The notes beneath the pieces are model-generated. The model saw only the letters and a program-made list of their open reading frames with translations, was not told where the DNA came from and did not search any database. 64,000 nucleotides of DNA from Chitinophagaceae bacterium. Its GTDB lineage: Bacteria; Bacteroidota; Bacteroidia; Chitinophagales; Chitinophagaceae. The translations under genes and the position numbers were made by a program. Below are positions 20,601 to 29,936 of the stretch, in pieces (the stretch's first letter is position 1; each line of letters begins with the position of its first letter). The stretch covers positions 78,678-142,677 of the forward strand of contig JAMLHL010000011.1 of the NCBI GenBank assembly GCA_023957125.1, read 5' to 3'.

Positions 20601-21052
20601 CGCTTTCAGGTAATGGGCTGTACATGTTGCACAGCAGCAAATTATCCTTTAACGGGGTCGCCCGCATGGAAGGATATAGTTCGGCAAGTTTTAACGGCAT
20701 GAAATTTATGGTGGTGCCTTCCGGTAAACAAGGCTGGTTTTCCGTGGACAGCCTGGATCTTGAAGGCGTATCAGGGGTGGAACTTATAGCCCGCTGGCAA
20801 TCAGAGGAAAATGCGCCGAAAGCGGGGTATGTTGTTGAACTCAGGCTGGGCGCCCCGGACGGACAGAAAATTGCAGAAGGCACACTGAACAAATCACTGA
20901 TAAGGGGCAAAGAAAACAGGGCGGTATTGAAACTTAATTTCCCGGTGATCACCGGATCTGAAAAACAAAATCTGTATATCGTCAGTACCCCCAAAGACAA
21001 CAGCGAAAACAGCACCATAGCGCTGGGGGCAATGGAACTACTGGCTAAGTAA
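17639..21052 (+). CDS. Multidomain lipoprotein: ThuA - glucose/sorbosone dehydrogenase - PKD - cytochrome c
   Basis: 1137 residues from ATG 17639; the frame opens at 17579, but 17639 begins a lipoprotein signal (LLLLFCLILFVFPACNK). Domains: ThuA-like fold at about 30-260 (ILVFTKTAGFHH, GGYVGIHAATDAEY); PQQ-type glucose/sorbosone dehydrogenase beta-propeller at about 270-690 (ICCHTGGSIAFGPDG, GKILRIRVK, MGNRNPYRIS, GPDGRIYVLEYG); PKD domain at about 715-800 (VEARDPENDVMTYTW); cytochrome c with heme motif CSSCH at about 875-879; and a C-terminal beta-sandwich of CBM6 type. It probably oxidises a sugar at the cell surface and passes electrons to its own heme. The fusion is recurrent in Bacteroidota; its substrate is unknown. 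Confidence 0.9.
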   Translation: MKKSHLSLLLLFCLILFVFPACNKRSGKPKILVFTKTAGFHHQSIPVGVAAIQKLGVGNGFDVDTTSDANMFTDDILREYSAVVFLNTTGPLFDTRQRIALERYIQAGGGYVGIHAATDAEYDWGWYTRLAGANFESHPRQQEARLIIKDKNHPSTRHLPDVWTRKDEWYNFKKLNKDVHVLISIDEKSYEGGKNGDNHPMAWYHEYDGGRAFYTELGHTDESYADPLYLQHILGGIQYAIGGNEKLDYSGVVSQYPPDEDRFTKTTLIQGQFYEPTEMTILPNFDILVTQRRGEIMLYKNATGTLKQAGFLNAYYKTTSGGANAEEGVLGISKDPHFDKNHWVYIFYSPADTSVNRLSRFTFENDTIDNKTEQVILQFYSQREICCHTGGSIAFGPDGLLYVSTGDNSTPFNEPGQTYTNKGYGPLDDRPGHEQYDARRSSGNTNDLRGKILRIRVKDDGTYEIPDGNLFSKETEKTRPEIYVMGNRNPYRISVDQKNSFLYWGEVGPDARTDSFGVRGPRGYDELNQARKAGYFGWPLFVGNNYAYNRYDYATGVSGPAFDPEKPVNESRNNTGLKDLPAVAPPFIWYPYDVSTDFPQVGTGGRNAMAGPVYYVDMWPAKTRLPDYYNGKLFFYDWIRGWIKVVTMLPNGDFDKMEPFMEHTKWHNAIDMEVGPDGRIYVLEYGTGWFAKNDDAGLSRIDYNGGNRPPKITSVKVNKTSGGLPLQVQTRVEARDPENDVMTYTWTANNEQSRETQTPEATFTFDQPGDYAIAVEVKDKKGASSKSEPVMVYAGNTAPEIAVKVTGNQSFYFPGKPVAYEVSVTDKEDGNEIDKDNLLVTANFLQGADKAGIPQGHQEAVASFNGRSIMLSLDCSSCHKTEGKSIGPSFSEVAKKYFKDKDAIPYLTDKIIKGGSGVWGEVAMSAHPGLSEGDAKQIVQWVLSLADPASLKKSLPQKGSIPVKEVKDNEALYISASYTDKGGSSIKPLSGNGLYMLHSSKLSFNGVARMEGYSSASFNGMKFMVVPSGKQGWFSVDSLDLEGVSGVELIARWQSEENAPKAGYVVELRLGAPDGQKIAEGTLNKSLIRGKENRAVLKLNFPVITGSEKQNLYIVSTPKDNSENSTIALGAMELLAK

Positions 21053-21140
21053 GCAATGCCGAAATGGGGTCTGCCCCTCCTTCATCGGGTACCGACCGCA
21101 TTGAACCGGGGGCTATTGACGTTTTTAATTTGAAGTCAGG

Positions 21141-21704
21141 CTAAAAATTATATCCCATACTGAAAAAAGCTTTATTTCCATAAGGCGAGCGTGATTCCTG
21201 CAGCACATCATATTGAATCATCAGCAGTAGTGCCCCGTTGCCGCCGGTGGGGATAACCGCTCCGCCACCCAGCAACAAAGAGGGTACAAACTGACCCTTT
21301 AGTTTATCAACCGGGTGGTTATCGGGATATTTTACGGAGCCCCAACTATAATTCATTTCCGGCTGCGCCTGCACCAGCAAATAGGAAACCGGGTAGATCC
21401 TGCCGAAAACATTCAGACCGGTATAACCGTAACTGGTTCGGATATCGGTAAAATCCTTAAAACTGTAATAGTTCAGGTTCACTCCGGCTCCCGCTGCAAA
21501 ATGATCGTTGAACCGGTACCCTGCCTGCGGCGAAACAATGACAGAGGTTGATCTGCTGCCAAGCCCTAATCCGAAATTACCGCCAAAAAATAATTTTGAT
21601 TTGTCAAATCCTTTTTTCTCCGGCTGCTCCTGTCCCTCCTGGGCTGAAGCAGATTGCCATACCATCGCACCACATAAAAACAATAAAGTCAATATCCTTT
21701 TCAT
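21141..21704 (-). CDS. Outer-membrane beta-barrel protein
   Basis: 187 residues: a signal peptide (MKRILTLLFLCGAMVWQSASAQ), a short charged linker rich in Glu, Gln and Lys, then alternating strands typical of a small porin-like barrel (LGLGSRSTSVIVSPQAGYRF, HFAAGAGVNLNYYSF, GYTGLNVFGRIYPV) ending in aromatic FFSMGYNF, a C-terminal signature for BAM-mediated insertion. The function is unknown. Its start overlaps the stop of the GlcD-like gene by 4 bp (ATGA), indicating translational coupling. Confidence 0.75.
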   Translation of the reverse strand: MKRILTLLFLCGAMVWQSASAQEGQEQPEKKGFDKSKLFFGGNFGLGLGSRSTSVIVSPQAGYRFNDHFAAGAGVNLNYYSFKDFTDIRTSYGYTGLNVFGRIYPVSYLLVQAQPEMNYSWGSVKYPDNHPVDKLKGQFVPSLLLGGGAVIPTGGNGALLLMIQYDVLQESRSPYGNKAFFSMGYNF

Positions 21705-23119
21705 GAGTCAAAAATTTTTCCGGTATTTAAAATGTTATTAGGATCAAATGCTTTCTTGATGTCCCTCATCAATTGGAAATGTTTTTCACTCATTACAATA
21801 TCCATATAGCTTTTCTGCACCAGCCCAATCCCATGCTCTGCACTGATGGTTCCTCCCAGATCTTTCACCAATTCAAACAAAGACCGAAGAATTTTAACCA
21901 TTTCCGGGTCAGCTCCACTGTTTTTAATTCCCTCTTTTCTGATACGGATATGTAAATTTCCATCACCTGCATGTCCATAGCAAACCGTGTCAAAGTTATA
22001 CTGTTTTCCCAATGTCTTCACCCCTCTTATCAAAGCAGGCAAAGCAGCGCGGGGCACCACCGTATCTTCTTCAATCGTAAATCCGTTCAGCTTTACCACT
22101 TCAGCCACTTTTCGCCGTGCCTGCCATAATGCAGACTTTTGTTGTTCATCCTCTGCAAAATAAATCTCTCCGGCATCATACTTTGTTAAAAGTTCACTAA
22201 TAGCCTCTATCTCGCTCATTAATATTTCCTTATGATTTCCATCCACCTCAATAATCAGTTGCGCCTCGGTTTCAGGAGAAAGGGGTACCGTCAGATCAGG
22301 CGTTGTCTTGCTTACGATCCGGAGGGCGTCTTCTTCCATCAGTTCTAAGGAACTGGGTGTAAATCCTGCACTGAAAATCGCGCTTACGGCTTCCCCTGCT
22401 TTTTCCAGTGTTGGAAAAGGTACCAGCATCAACAAATCATACTTCGGCATTGAGAGCAGCTTCAACACAATTTTTGTTACAATACCCAGCGTGCCTTCAC
22501 TGCCAACTATCAATTGGGTAAGATTATATCCCGTGGCGTTTTTAAGCACGTTGGCACCCGTCCAAATGATACTGCCATCCGGTAATACCACTTCCAGATT
22601 GAGGACGTAATCCTTCACTACGCCGTATTTGAGCGCCCTGGGGCCGCCACTGTTTTCGGCAATATTACCACCTATGAAACAGGAGTCCCGGCTCGCCGGA
22701 TCGGGCGGGTAAAACAACCCTTTTTCTTTCACAGCCTCCTGCAATACCCCGGTTATAACACCCGGCTCGGTGATTACCTGCAAATTCTGTTCATCAATTT
22801 GCAGAATACGATTCATTCTTTCCGTGGAAATCACTACACCACCTTTATATGGCAGAGCGCCTCCACTCAAACCGGTGCCGGCGCCTCTTGGTGTAACGGG
22901 GATCAGCTCCTTATTACAGATTTTTAATATTTCGGAAATCTCAACCGCTGTACGGGGCTTAATAACAATTTCAGGGAGATAAGACAGTTGTTCCGTTTCA
23001 TCGTGTCCGTATTGATTTAACGTTTCCTCCTCGGTATAAACATGCGCCTCGCCGACAATCTCCCTAAAACGGTTAACATGGGTTTCGCCGACACAACGGA
23101 CCTTCTTTTCATTCGTCAT
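21701..23119 (-). CDS. FAD-linked oxidase, GlcD-like (glycolate/D-lactate dehydrogenase family)
   Basis: 472 residues of the FAD-binding-4 / FAD-oxidase-C family. The FAD domain shows VTPRGAGTGLSGGALP and FIGGNIAENSGGPRALKYG; LPDGSIIWTGANVLKNATGY and VGSEGTLGIVTKI follow. The C-terminal catalytic region has CYGHAGDGNLHIRI and GTISAEHGIG, with His ligands typical of 2-hydroxy-acid dehydrogenases. It oxidises a D-2-hydroxy acid such as glycolate or D-lactate; which one cannot be decided. No GlcE or GlcF gene is adjacent. The stop codon overlaps the start of the downstream barrel protein. Confidence 0.92.
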   Translation of the reverse strand: MTNEKKVRCVGETHVNRFREIVGEAHVYTEEETLNQYGHDETEQLSYLPEIVIKPRTAVEISEILKICNKELIPVTPRGAGTGLSGGALPYKGGVVISTERMNRILQIDEQNLQVITEPGVITGVLQEAVKEKGLFYPPDPASRDSCFIGGNIAENSGGPRALKYGVVKDYVLNLEVVLPDGSIIWTGANVLKNATGYNLTQLIVGSEGTLGIVTKIVLKLLSMPKYDLLMLVPFPTLEKAGEAVSAIFSAGFTPSSLELMEEDALRIVSKTTPDLTVPLSPETEAQLIIEVDGNHKEILMSEIEAISELLTKYDAGEIYFAEDEQQKSALWQARRKVAEVVKLNGFTIEEDTVVPRAALPALIRGVKTLGKQYNFDTVCYGHAGDGNLHIRIRKEGIKNSGADPEMVKILRSLFELVKDLGGTISAEHGIGLVQKSYMDIVMSEKHFQLMRDIKKAFDPNNILNTGKIFDS

Positions 23120-23169
23120 AAAGGATCTTATTTTGTTGATTTTTGGATCAAATCTTCCGCCCGGAATAT

Positions 23170-24402
23170 TTAAATTCCGGCAAGACTTTTTTCTATAATA
23201 TCCACGCTTTCTTTTATCTGCGCTTCGGTGATGATCAGCGGAGGGGCCAGCCTGATCTTATCGCCGTGCGTAGGCTTGGCCAACAAACCGTGATCTTTTA
23301 GTTCCAGACACAGGTTCCACGCCGCATCTGTATTTTTATGTTGTATTATAATTGCATTCAACAAACCCTTCCCGCGTATCGTTTGGATATAAGGGCTGTT
23401 TATTTTTTTTAAACCCGACCGGAACAAGTCGCCCATCTTTTGCGCATTTTCCGCCATCTTCTCTTCTCTCAAAACAGATAGCGCTTCAATAGCGACACGG
23501 CAGGCTAACGGGTTTCCCCCATACGTAGAGCCATGCTCGCCGGGTTGAATAGTGAGCATGATCTCATCATTCGCCAACACGGCGCTGACCGGCAGGGTAC
23601 CCCCGCTCAATGCTTTTCCCAAAAGAAGCACGTCGGGCTTTACCCCTTCATGATCACAACACAATAGTTTCCCGGTACGGCACAGTCCGGTCTGAATCTC
23701 GTCCGCTACAAACAAGGCATTCTGTGCTTCGCAAAGTTGTTTTGCTTTTTTCAGATAACCGTCATCCGGCACCACCACACCGGCTTCTCCCTGGATGGGT
23801 TCCACCAAAAAGCCCGCAACGTCTTTATCTTCCAGGGCCAGCGCAAGGGATGACAAATCGTTGTAAGGAATGGTTTTAAAGCCAGGTAGAAAAGGTCCGA
23901 ACTGCCGGGTTGAATGAAGATCCGTACTGAAAGAAATAACCCCCAGCGTACGCCCGTGAAAGTTATTGGCACAAACAATGATTTTCGCTTTGTTTTCCGG
24001 AATTCCTTTAACCGCGTAGCCCCATCTTCTGCATAATTTAAGCGCTGTTTCCACTGCCTCCACACCGGTGTTCATGGGCAATACCTTATCATAATCAAAA
24101 TAACCGGTGATAAACTTTTCATATTCACCCAACACATCGTTGTAGAAAGCCCTGGAGGTAAGGGTAAGTCTTGACGCCTGTTCTACCAACGCGCGAACGA
24201 TCCCCGGATGGCAATGTCCCTGGTTAACCGCGGAGTATGCGCTCAAAAAATCATAATAACGTTTGTTTTCCACATCCCACACGAATACACCCTCTCCCCG
24301 TTTGAGAACTACCGGAACCGGGTTATAATTATGGGCGCCGTATTTTTCCTCCAGTGTAATATAATAATTTGCCGTTTCATTGAAATTCATAGTCGCTGAC
24401 AT
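23170..24402 (-). CDS. rocD: Ornithine aminotransferase
   Basis: 410 residues of class III PLP aminotransferase, ornithine-specific subgroup. Motifs: [37 protein letters not shown] (ornithine-type), [15 protein letters not shown], and the PLP Lys in [18 protein letters not shown]. It converts ornithine and 2-oxoglutarate to glutamate-5-semialdehyde and glutamate, linking arginine and proline metabolism. A start five codons in ([10 protein letters not shown]) is also possible. It stands 50 bp upstream of the GlcD-like gene on the same strand. Confidence 0.95.
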   Translation of the reverse strand: MSATMNFNETANYYITLEEKYGAHNYNPVPVVLKRGEGVFVWDVENKRYYDFLSAYSAVNQGHCHPGIVRALVEQASRLTLTSRAFYNDVLGEYEKFITGYFDYDKVLPMNTGVEAVETALKLCRRWGYAVKGIPENKAKIIVCANNFHGRTLGVISFSTDLHSTRQFGPFLPGFKTIPYNDLSSLALALEDKDVAGFLVEPIQGEAGVVVPDDGYLKKAKQLCEAQNALFVADEIQTGLCRTGKLLCCDHEGVKPDVLLLGKALSGGTLPVSAVLANDEIMLTIQPGEHGSTYGGNPLACRVAIEALSVLREEKMAENAQKMGDLFRSGLKKINSPYIQTIRGKGLLNAIIIQHKNTDAAWNLCLELKDHGLLAKPTHGDKIRLAPPLIITEAQIKESVDIIEKSLAGI

Positions 24403-24841
24403 GATCCTTGCCGTTTAGAAATTTTGAAATCCTGCAGAATAACGGGAGATATATGATATACCTTTTCCTCTCGGTTTTTATCTATGAAAATTAACCACGC
24501 CTACCGGTGATCAAGGAAGTCGAGATTACGATCAAGAAAGGACAATATGTGCGGACCGATAGAGATAAAAATGAAATTATGACGCAATATACAATTTATT
24601 GGGTACATCTGAAATTGCGGATGCATTTAAAATGGTCGCCGGTTGGTGAACACAAAAGACAGTGTCCACCGCCCACATAAATCAGGGGCTACAATTATAC
24701 AATACACAACCTGTTGGCGTTAAAAATTATCTTTTGTTTATTTTTTCGGATTACTACTCCCAGGCTATACTTCTTTATATCCATGAAGTGGAATATCCTG
24801 CCCGAAACAAATATATTTACATTTTATTTCAACCCTTTTTT
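24403..24841. other. Intergenic region without a convincing gene
   Basis: 439 bp between the divergent rocD and the TonB-receptor-like gene. It contains a 57-codon frame from GTG 24507 to a stop at 24678-24680 with no recognisable product and no ribosome-binding site. The last 100 bp are AT-rich, as expected for a promoter region. I see no hairpin or repeat of note. Confidence 0.5.
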
Positions 24842-26902
24842 ATGAAACCGTTGCTGACGATTTTCGCCTCCCTGTTGCTTATACAAGCGGTCTCAGCCCA
24901 ATCCGATTCCGGTTATTACGATATTGGCAGGATGCAACTCAAAAAAGAATTCACCCAGGTTACCATTATTGAAGCGGCTGACCTCGCCCGGATACCGTTT
25001 TTAAGTGTCAGCGATGTGATCCGGAGCCGGGCCAACGGTGCGCTCACTCAAAAAGACCAGATGGTATATGTAGTGGATGGCATTACCGTTACCGATATTG
25101 ATGCTTACAATATACAAGATATCGGGGATATTACTATTATTCGGAATGCCCTCGCTAATCAGAACGGCGCAGGCAACCTACAGTTGCTGGCGCTGGTAAG
25201 AACAAAACAATGGAAAGAAGGAGCCAAACACATCATGTTTTCGGCGATGGGCGCTGCGCTGCACCGTAAAGTGGTTACAAAGATATCCGGGCACAACCAG
25301 CAAACTGAGCATGTTTTTTCCGGAAATTTTCAGCAATATGCCCTCACGTTGCGGGGCGGTAATCAACAAATCAGTTACGGCGGATCAATAAGTTTCGTTC
25401 ATGACGCGTTGCCACGCGGGAATAATAAAGATTCGCTCTATGACAAAAAAATACCGGGCATTGACCGCATAAAGCTCAATCTGTGGGCAAAGTTTGTCCT
25501 AAACAAAAACAATGTATTGTCCGGTCACTTCAACTATGTTCCGCAGGTGGAAGCAAGCCACAGACGCGAAACAGATATCTATCAGTACACGGATGATATA
25601 ATAAAAGACCGCGAATATTGGGTCAATCCCTATATCAGCCTGGAAACCAGGATACCGGACTTTCTCTTCAACAGGTTCACATTGAGTTATGTCAACGGCA
25701 GGATATTGGATAGTACTAACATCCGGACGGAAAGGGACGATCTGCGCATCCGCAACAACCGGTCGAAAGACAGCACCAGAGCCGAGGTTATTCAGTTCAA
25801 TGATAACCTGGCATTCGTCAGAAAAGCAGGGAACTGGCAGATAGAGCCCTCTTTAAATATCAATTTCCAAAAGGCATTTTACCGGAGGGCCGAGGCTGCG
25901 GAAGACTATTGGGAAAACCCCTTCGTTTACCATTCATACAGTTATTCAATATCATCGAGATTAGGTCAAACGCTGACCGCTACGCCATCCCTTGCCGTAT
26001 CGTACGGCTCTTTTTTTCTGCTTCAGGGCGGTGTTTTGCTGGATGGCTCTAAATTTATTGAATCGGGCTATCAAAATACCAGGTCTTATCCCTTTTTAAA
26101 CGGAGCCGTTAACCTGGCGGGACTCTTAAAGCAGGGAGCGTCTTTCGACTGGAAAATATCCGGATCCTACTCCGAGCGCTTTTCGGGATTAGACGGGATA
26201 TTCCAGGTCAGCGATTTCAATCACAGCCTTGTTTTGCCTAAAGCGCTCGTCCCCGATCCATACTCACTCGGAGTGCCGTCCACCATCCCGCCCGAAAATA
26301 CCTTCGCCACCCAATGGCAGGTGGGGACCAGCATCTCTATCCTAAAAGAGCGGATCAGGATCAATTACAATTACCTTCAAGTGGAGGAAAGGCAGCTTAT
26401 CAGGGTGTCCCTGCCTCCTACCGTTCCGATGCCGGATCGGATTGCATGGGGGAAATACCAGAGAAAACAGCAGCATTTAAGCATTGAAGGGGATATTGTT
26501 CAAACCGAAACCCTTACTCTAAACTCGGGATTATCTGTGAACGTTCTAATAGATTCGTCTGCGTATGAAGGATTCCCTCCATCCAGTCTCCTGGTTTTTA
26601 CGGATCGTCCCTTAACCGGTGGATGGTTTAACCATGTCCGTTATAAAAAATTCTCTGCGGGGGTGGATCTGGTTTTTTTGTTAAATCATGATGAAAGAAG
26701 CTTAGGAAGCATGGGGGAATTGTTGGTAAAAAAATACAACACCCTCCAGTTATCCAGCCTGTTTTTCGCTTACCATGTGAGTAGCCGGCGTTTTGACGGG
26801 GAACTGTTCGTCAGCAGCCGGAATCTTATTGATTCGGCCATCTACCCGGTATCGCCCGATAATAAGAAGTACTTTGGCGGAGGGTTCAAAGTATCGCTGT
26901 AG
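24842..26902 (+). CDS. TonB-dependent-receptor-like outer-membrane protein
   Basis: 686 residues from ATG 24842, which starts a clear signal peptide (MKPLLTIFASLLLIQAVSAQ). The frame is open 60 codons further up, but that stretch is not protein-like. A plug-type region follows (VSDVIRSRANGALTQ, MVYVVDGITVTDIDAYN, DIGDITIIRNALA), then about 550 residues of barrel strands with alternating aromatic residues, ending FGGGFKVSL. The carboxypeptidase-like N-terminal domain and a SusD partner, typical of Bacteroidota polysaccharide loci, are absent. It is probably a transporter or TonB-linked receptor of unknown ligand. It lies upstream of the inositol genes, but 139 bp separate them. Confidence 0.75.
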   Translation: MKPLLTIFASLLLIQAVSAQSDSGYYDIGRMQLKKEFTQVTIIEAADLARIPFLSVSDVIRSRANGALTQKDQMVYVVDGITVTDIDAYNIQDIGDITIIRNALANQNGAGNLQLLALVRTKQWKEGAKHIMFSAMGAALHRKVVTKISGHNQQTEHVFSGNFQQYALTLRGGNQQISYGGSISFVHDALPRGNNKDSLYDKKIPGIDRIKLNLWAKFVLNKNNVLSGHFNYVPQVEASHRRETDIYQYTDDIIKDREYWVNPYISLETRIPDFLFNRFTLSYVNGRILDSTNIRTERDDLRIRNNRSKDSTRAEVIQFNDNLAFVRKAGNWQIEPSLNINFQKAFYRRAEAAEDYWENPFVYHSYSYSISSRLGQTLTATPSLAVSYGSFFLLQGGVLLDGSKFIESGYQNTRSYPFLNGAVNLAGLLKQGASFDWKISGSYSERFSGLDGIFQVSDFNHSLVLPKALVPDPYSLGVPSTIPPENTFATQWQVGTSISILKERIRINYNYLQVEERQLIRVSLPPTVPMPDRIAWGKYQRKQQHLSIEGDIVQTETLTLNSGLSVNVLIDSSAYEGFPPSSLLVFTDRPLTGGWFNHVRYKKFSAGVDLVFLLNHDERSLGSMGELLVKKYNTLQLSSLFFAYHVSSRRFDGELFVSSRNLIDSAIYPVSPDNKKYFGGGFKVSL

Positions 26903-27041
26903 GCAGTCTCCCTACCTCCATCAGAACAGGTTACCTTCGATTTTTTTAAAATATGCATTGCGGCAGTATCCCAATGCATATTTTACATAATTTTAAGCCC
27001 GTTTAAATAATGTGGCAAAAACAAAAAGCTTAAACTGAATC

Positions 27042-27998
27042 GTGTTACTTACAACCAAAGAACTATTCACAAAATGCTATGGAAGATATGCCATCCCGGC
27101 GGTGAATGTTTTTTTTATGGAGGAGATCCATGGCCTTTTCTCCGCAGCTCAGGCAGCTGATGCCCCATTCATCGTTCAGACTACGCCGTTTGCCCGTGAT
27201 TATGCGAAAGCGGACATGTTGCTGGCTATGATTGGCGCCGCAGCGCGTATATATCCCCGAACCGTATATGCCGTCCATCTTGATCATGGATATGAAGCCC
27301 ATATCCTGGATGCTATTGAGAGCGGTGGATATACATCCGTGATGATAGATGCTTCTCACGACGATTTTGATAAGAATGTGGAGCGAACCAAAGCCGTGGT
27401 AGAAAAAGCCCATGCCAAAAAGATCAGCGTGGAGGCTGAGTTGGGCGTATTGGGAGGGGTGGAAGATAATCTCACTGTTGAAGAAAGTCATTCCTTTTAT
27501 ACCAACCCGCAGGATGTTGAAAAATTTGTCCATGCCACCCATTGCGACAGCCTGGCTATTGCCGTAGGCACCAGCCACGGCGCCTATAAGTTTTCCGGGA
27601 AACAGGGATTACAATTTGATATCCTTAAAGAAATCCGGGAGCGGTTGCCCGGTTTCCCGCTGGTATTACACGGCGGGTCCAACGTTGATGTGAAAGTAGT
27701 CGGAAGGATCAATGCAGCCGGGGGAAAATTGAAATCCGATGCGAGAGGCGTTCAGGACGAAGAATTAAAAGAAGCTATTAAATTTGGTATCTGCAAGGTG
27801 AATATTGCCACCGACACCCGGCTTTTGTGGACGATGGTAAACCGGGAGTTTTTCCGGGATCACCCCGAAGAGTTCGCTCCTACCTCACCCGGGAAGATCT
27901 TTATGGAAACATACAAGGCATTTATGCTGAAGAAATTTGAATTGTTGGGAGCAACAGGGAGAAGTGGGGAGTTTGAGAGTTTGAGAGTTAGAGATTAG
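27042..27998 (+). CDS. Class II aldolase, candidate IolJ
   Basis: 318 residues with a GTG start (27042-27044); no in-frame ATG lies nearby and the N-terminus LLTTKELFTKCYG fits the family. It is a class II (zinc) fructose/tagatose-bisphosphate aldolase type: VHLDHGYEAH (catalytic Asp and Zn His), VEAELGVLGG, GTSHGAYKF (Zn His), LVLHGGSNV (Zn His) and KVNIATDTR. Because iolD and iolE follow directly, the likely reaction is cleavage of 2-deoxy-5-keto-6-phosphogluconate, as for IolJ; that assignment is from context. The last 9 codons (GEFESLRVRD region) are written in low-complexity GAGAGTTTGA repeat sequence that continues past the stop, so the C-terminal tail is recently modified. Confidence 0.82.
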   Translation: MLLTTKELFTKCYGRYAIPAVNVFFMEEIHGLFSAAQAADAPFIVQTTPFARDYAKADMLLAMIGAAARIYPRTVYAVHLDHGYEAHILDAIESGGYTSVMIDASHDDFDKNVERTKAVVEKAHAKKISVEAELGVLGGVEDNLTVEESHSFYTNPQDVEKFVHATHCDSLAIAVGTSHGAYKFSGKQGLQFDILKEIRERLPGFPLVLHGGSNVDVKVVGRINAAGGKLKSDARGVQDEELKEAIKFGICKVNIATDTRLLWTMVNREFFRDHPEEFAPTSPGKIFMETYKAFMLKKFELLGATGRSGEFESLRVRD

Positions 27999-28069
27999 AC
28001 GTTAGACGTTTGGCGTTTTTTTGTTTACGATGACGGATCACAGGTTTAAAATAAAAAACAGTTTTTTAA

Positions 28070-29932
28070 ATGAATAAAAGATTAACCGTTGCGCAGGCAA
28101 CAATCGCATTTCTAAAAAATCAATACGTGGAACGCGATGGCGTTGAACAACGTTTCTTTGCAGGCTGCTTTGGAATATTCGGACACGGAAACGTAGCCGG
28201 GTTGGGCCAGGCTTTGCAGGAAAACCCAGATTTCCGGTATTATCAGAGCCGCAATGAACAGGCCATGGTGCATACCGCCGTAGGCTATGCGAAAACGAAA
28301 AACCGGCTGAGTACTTTTGCCTGCACCACTTCCATTGGTCCCGGCGCCACTAATATGCTTACGGGAGCAGCTATGGCCACCATCAACCGGCTGCCGGTGT
28401 TGTTGCTGCCCGGGGATATTTTTGCCACCCGCCAGCCGGCGCCGGTATTGCAGCAACTGGAAAGCGCTGCTACCCAGGATATATCGGTAAACGATTGTTT
28501 CAAACCGGTATCCAAATACTGGGACAGGATCAACCGGCCGGAGCAGCTTATTTATGCTTTACCGGAAGTAATGCGGGTACTCACATCGCCGGCGGAAACC
28601 GGAGCCGTTACTTTATCTATGCCCCAGGACGTACAAACCCACGCTTATGATTTTCCGGCTTCAATGTTTGAAAAAAGAGTCTGGCATATTCCCCGCCAGC
28701 GGCCGGACAGTACTCTTTTAAAGAAGGCGGTGGAATGGATCACCCAGGCTAAAAAACCCGTTATCGTATCCGGTGGCGGCACGATTTACAGCGATGCCTG
28801 CGACGCCCTGCACCGGTTTGCAAGCCAAACCGGCATCCCCGTGGGGGAAACCTTTGCCGGAAAAGGATCGGTACAATACGACGCCCCCTACTGCCTGGGC
28901 GGCTTAGGCGCTACCGGTACCCGTCATGCCATTGAAATTGCCAACGAAGCCGACCTGGTAATTGGAATCGGAACCCGCTACAGCGATTTTACCACGGCTT
29001 CCAAATCAATTTTTAAGAATCCCGGTGTTAGATTCGTCAATATTAATGTCAGTGAATTTGATGCATATAAGCACCACGCCCTGCCGCTGACCGGGGATGC
29101 AAAGGTAACCCTCGAAGAACTCCTTGCTGCATTGGGGGCTTATACCGTAGATGATCAATACCGGCAACGGGTAGCCGAAATGAATAAAGCCTGGGATGAG
29201 GAAGTAAATCAGATTTATGCCGAAGGGAACGGAACCGTACCTCCAATAGACCAGGCCGTAGTTATAGGAACGCTCAACAGCTTTATGGACAGGGAGGATA
29301 TCATGATCAATGCCTCGGGCAGCGCCCCGGGCGATCTTCACAAATTATGGAGAGCCACAGGCCCGCATAATTTTCACCACGAATACGGCTACTCCACCAT
29401 GGGCTACGAGATTGCTGCCGGGTTGGGGGCAAAAATGGCCGCACCGGAGCGCCAGGTGTATGTGATATGCGGCGATGGGGGATACCTGATGAACAACCAT
29501 GAAATTGTTACGGCGGTACAGGAAGGCGTTCATTTTACGGTTTTACTGCTCAACAACAACGGGTATGCGAGCATCGGCGGCTTATCGGAAAGCATCGGCA
29601 GCGATCGTTTTGGCACCCGCTACCGCTACCGGGAAGACCAAAGCGGGCAATTGAGCGGCGATTTTTTACCCGTTGACCTGGCAAAAAACGCAGAAAGCCT
29701 GGGCGCTGCAGTAATAAAGGCCACGGATGCAGCATCACTGAAAAAAGCATTGGCTGAAGCAAAGCAACAGCAACGGGTAACCGTAGTCTATATCGAAACC
29801 GATTTACAACGTTCCGTAAAAGGATACAATGCCTGGTGGGAAGTGCCGGTTGCGGAAATATCCACTTCCGCTTCCGTCCAAAAAGCCTACGCAGCCTATA
29901 AAGAAAACAAAAAACAACAACGCATATATTGA
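28070..29932 (+). CDS. iolD: 3D-trihydroxycyclohexane-1,2-dione acylhydrolase
   Basis: 620 residues of a thiamine-diphosphate enzyme. The Pyr domain has YQSRNEQAMVHTAVGYAK with the catalytic Glu; the central domain has VIVSGGGTIYS; the PP domain has GDGGYLMNNHEIVTA followed by LLLNNNGYASIGG (Mg and ThDP binding). The start of the protein (RLTVAQATIAFLKNQYVERDG) matches IolD. It hydrolyses the ring of trihydroxycyclohexanedione to 5-deoxyglucuronate in myo-inositol breakdown. iolE starts 5 bp after its stop, so the two are co-translated. Confidence 0.93.
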   Translation: MNKRLTVAQATIAFLKNQYVERDGVEQRFFAGCFGIFGHGNVAGLGQALQENPDFRYYQSRNEQAMVHTAVGYAKTKNRLSTFACTTSIGPGATNMLTGAAMATINRLPVLLLPGDIFATRQPAPVLQQLESAATQDISVNDCFKPVSKYWDRINRPEQLIYALPEVMRVLTSPAETGAVTLSMPQDVQTHAYDFPASMFEKRVWHIPRQRPDSTLLKKAVEWITQAKKPVIVSGGGTIYSDACDALHRFASQTGIPVGETFAGKGSVQYDAPYCLGGLGATGTRHAIEIANEADLVIGIGTRYSDFTTASKSIFKNPGVRFVNINVSEFDAYKHHALPLTGDAKVTLEELLAALGAYTVDDQYRQRVAEMNKAWDEEVNQIYAEGNGTVPPIDQAVVIGTLNSFMDREDIMINASGSAPGDLHKLWRATGPHNFHHEYGYSTMGYEIAAGLGAKMAAPERQVYVICGDGGYLMNNHEIVTAVQEGVHFTVLLLNNNGYASIGGLSESIGSDRFGTRYRYREDQSGQLSGDFLPVDLAKNAESLGAAVIKATDAASLKKALAEAKQQQRVTVVYIETDLQRSVKGYNAWWEVPVAEISTSASVQKAYAAYKENKKQQRIY

Positions 29933-29936
29933 TCCC

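Noticed and set aside
24507..24680. 57-codon frame from GTG upstream of the TonB-receptor-like gene
   Set aside because: Not recognisable, no ribosome-binding site; mentioned only under the intergenic entry.
24662..24841. 60-codon N-terminal extension of the TonB-receptor-like protein
   Set aside because: A clear signal peptide begins at 24842; the extension is AT-rich and not protein-like.
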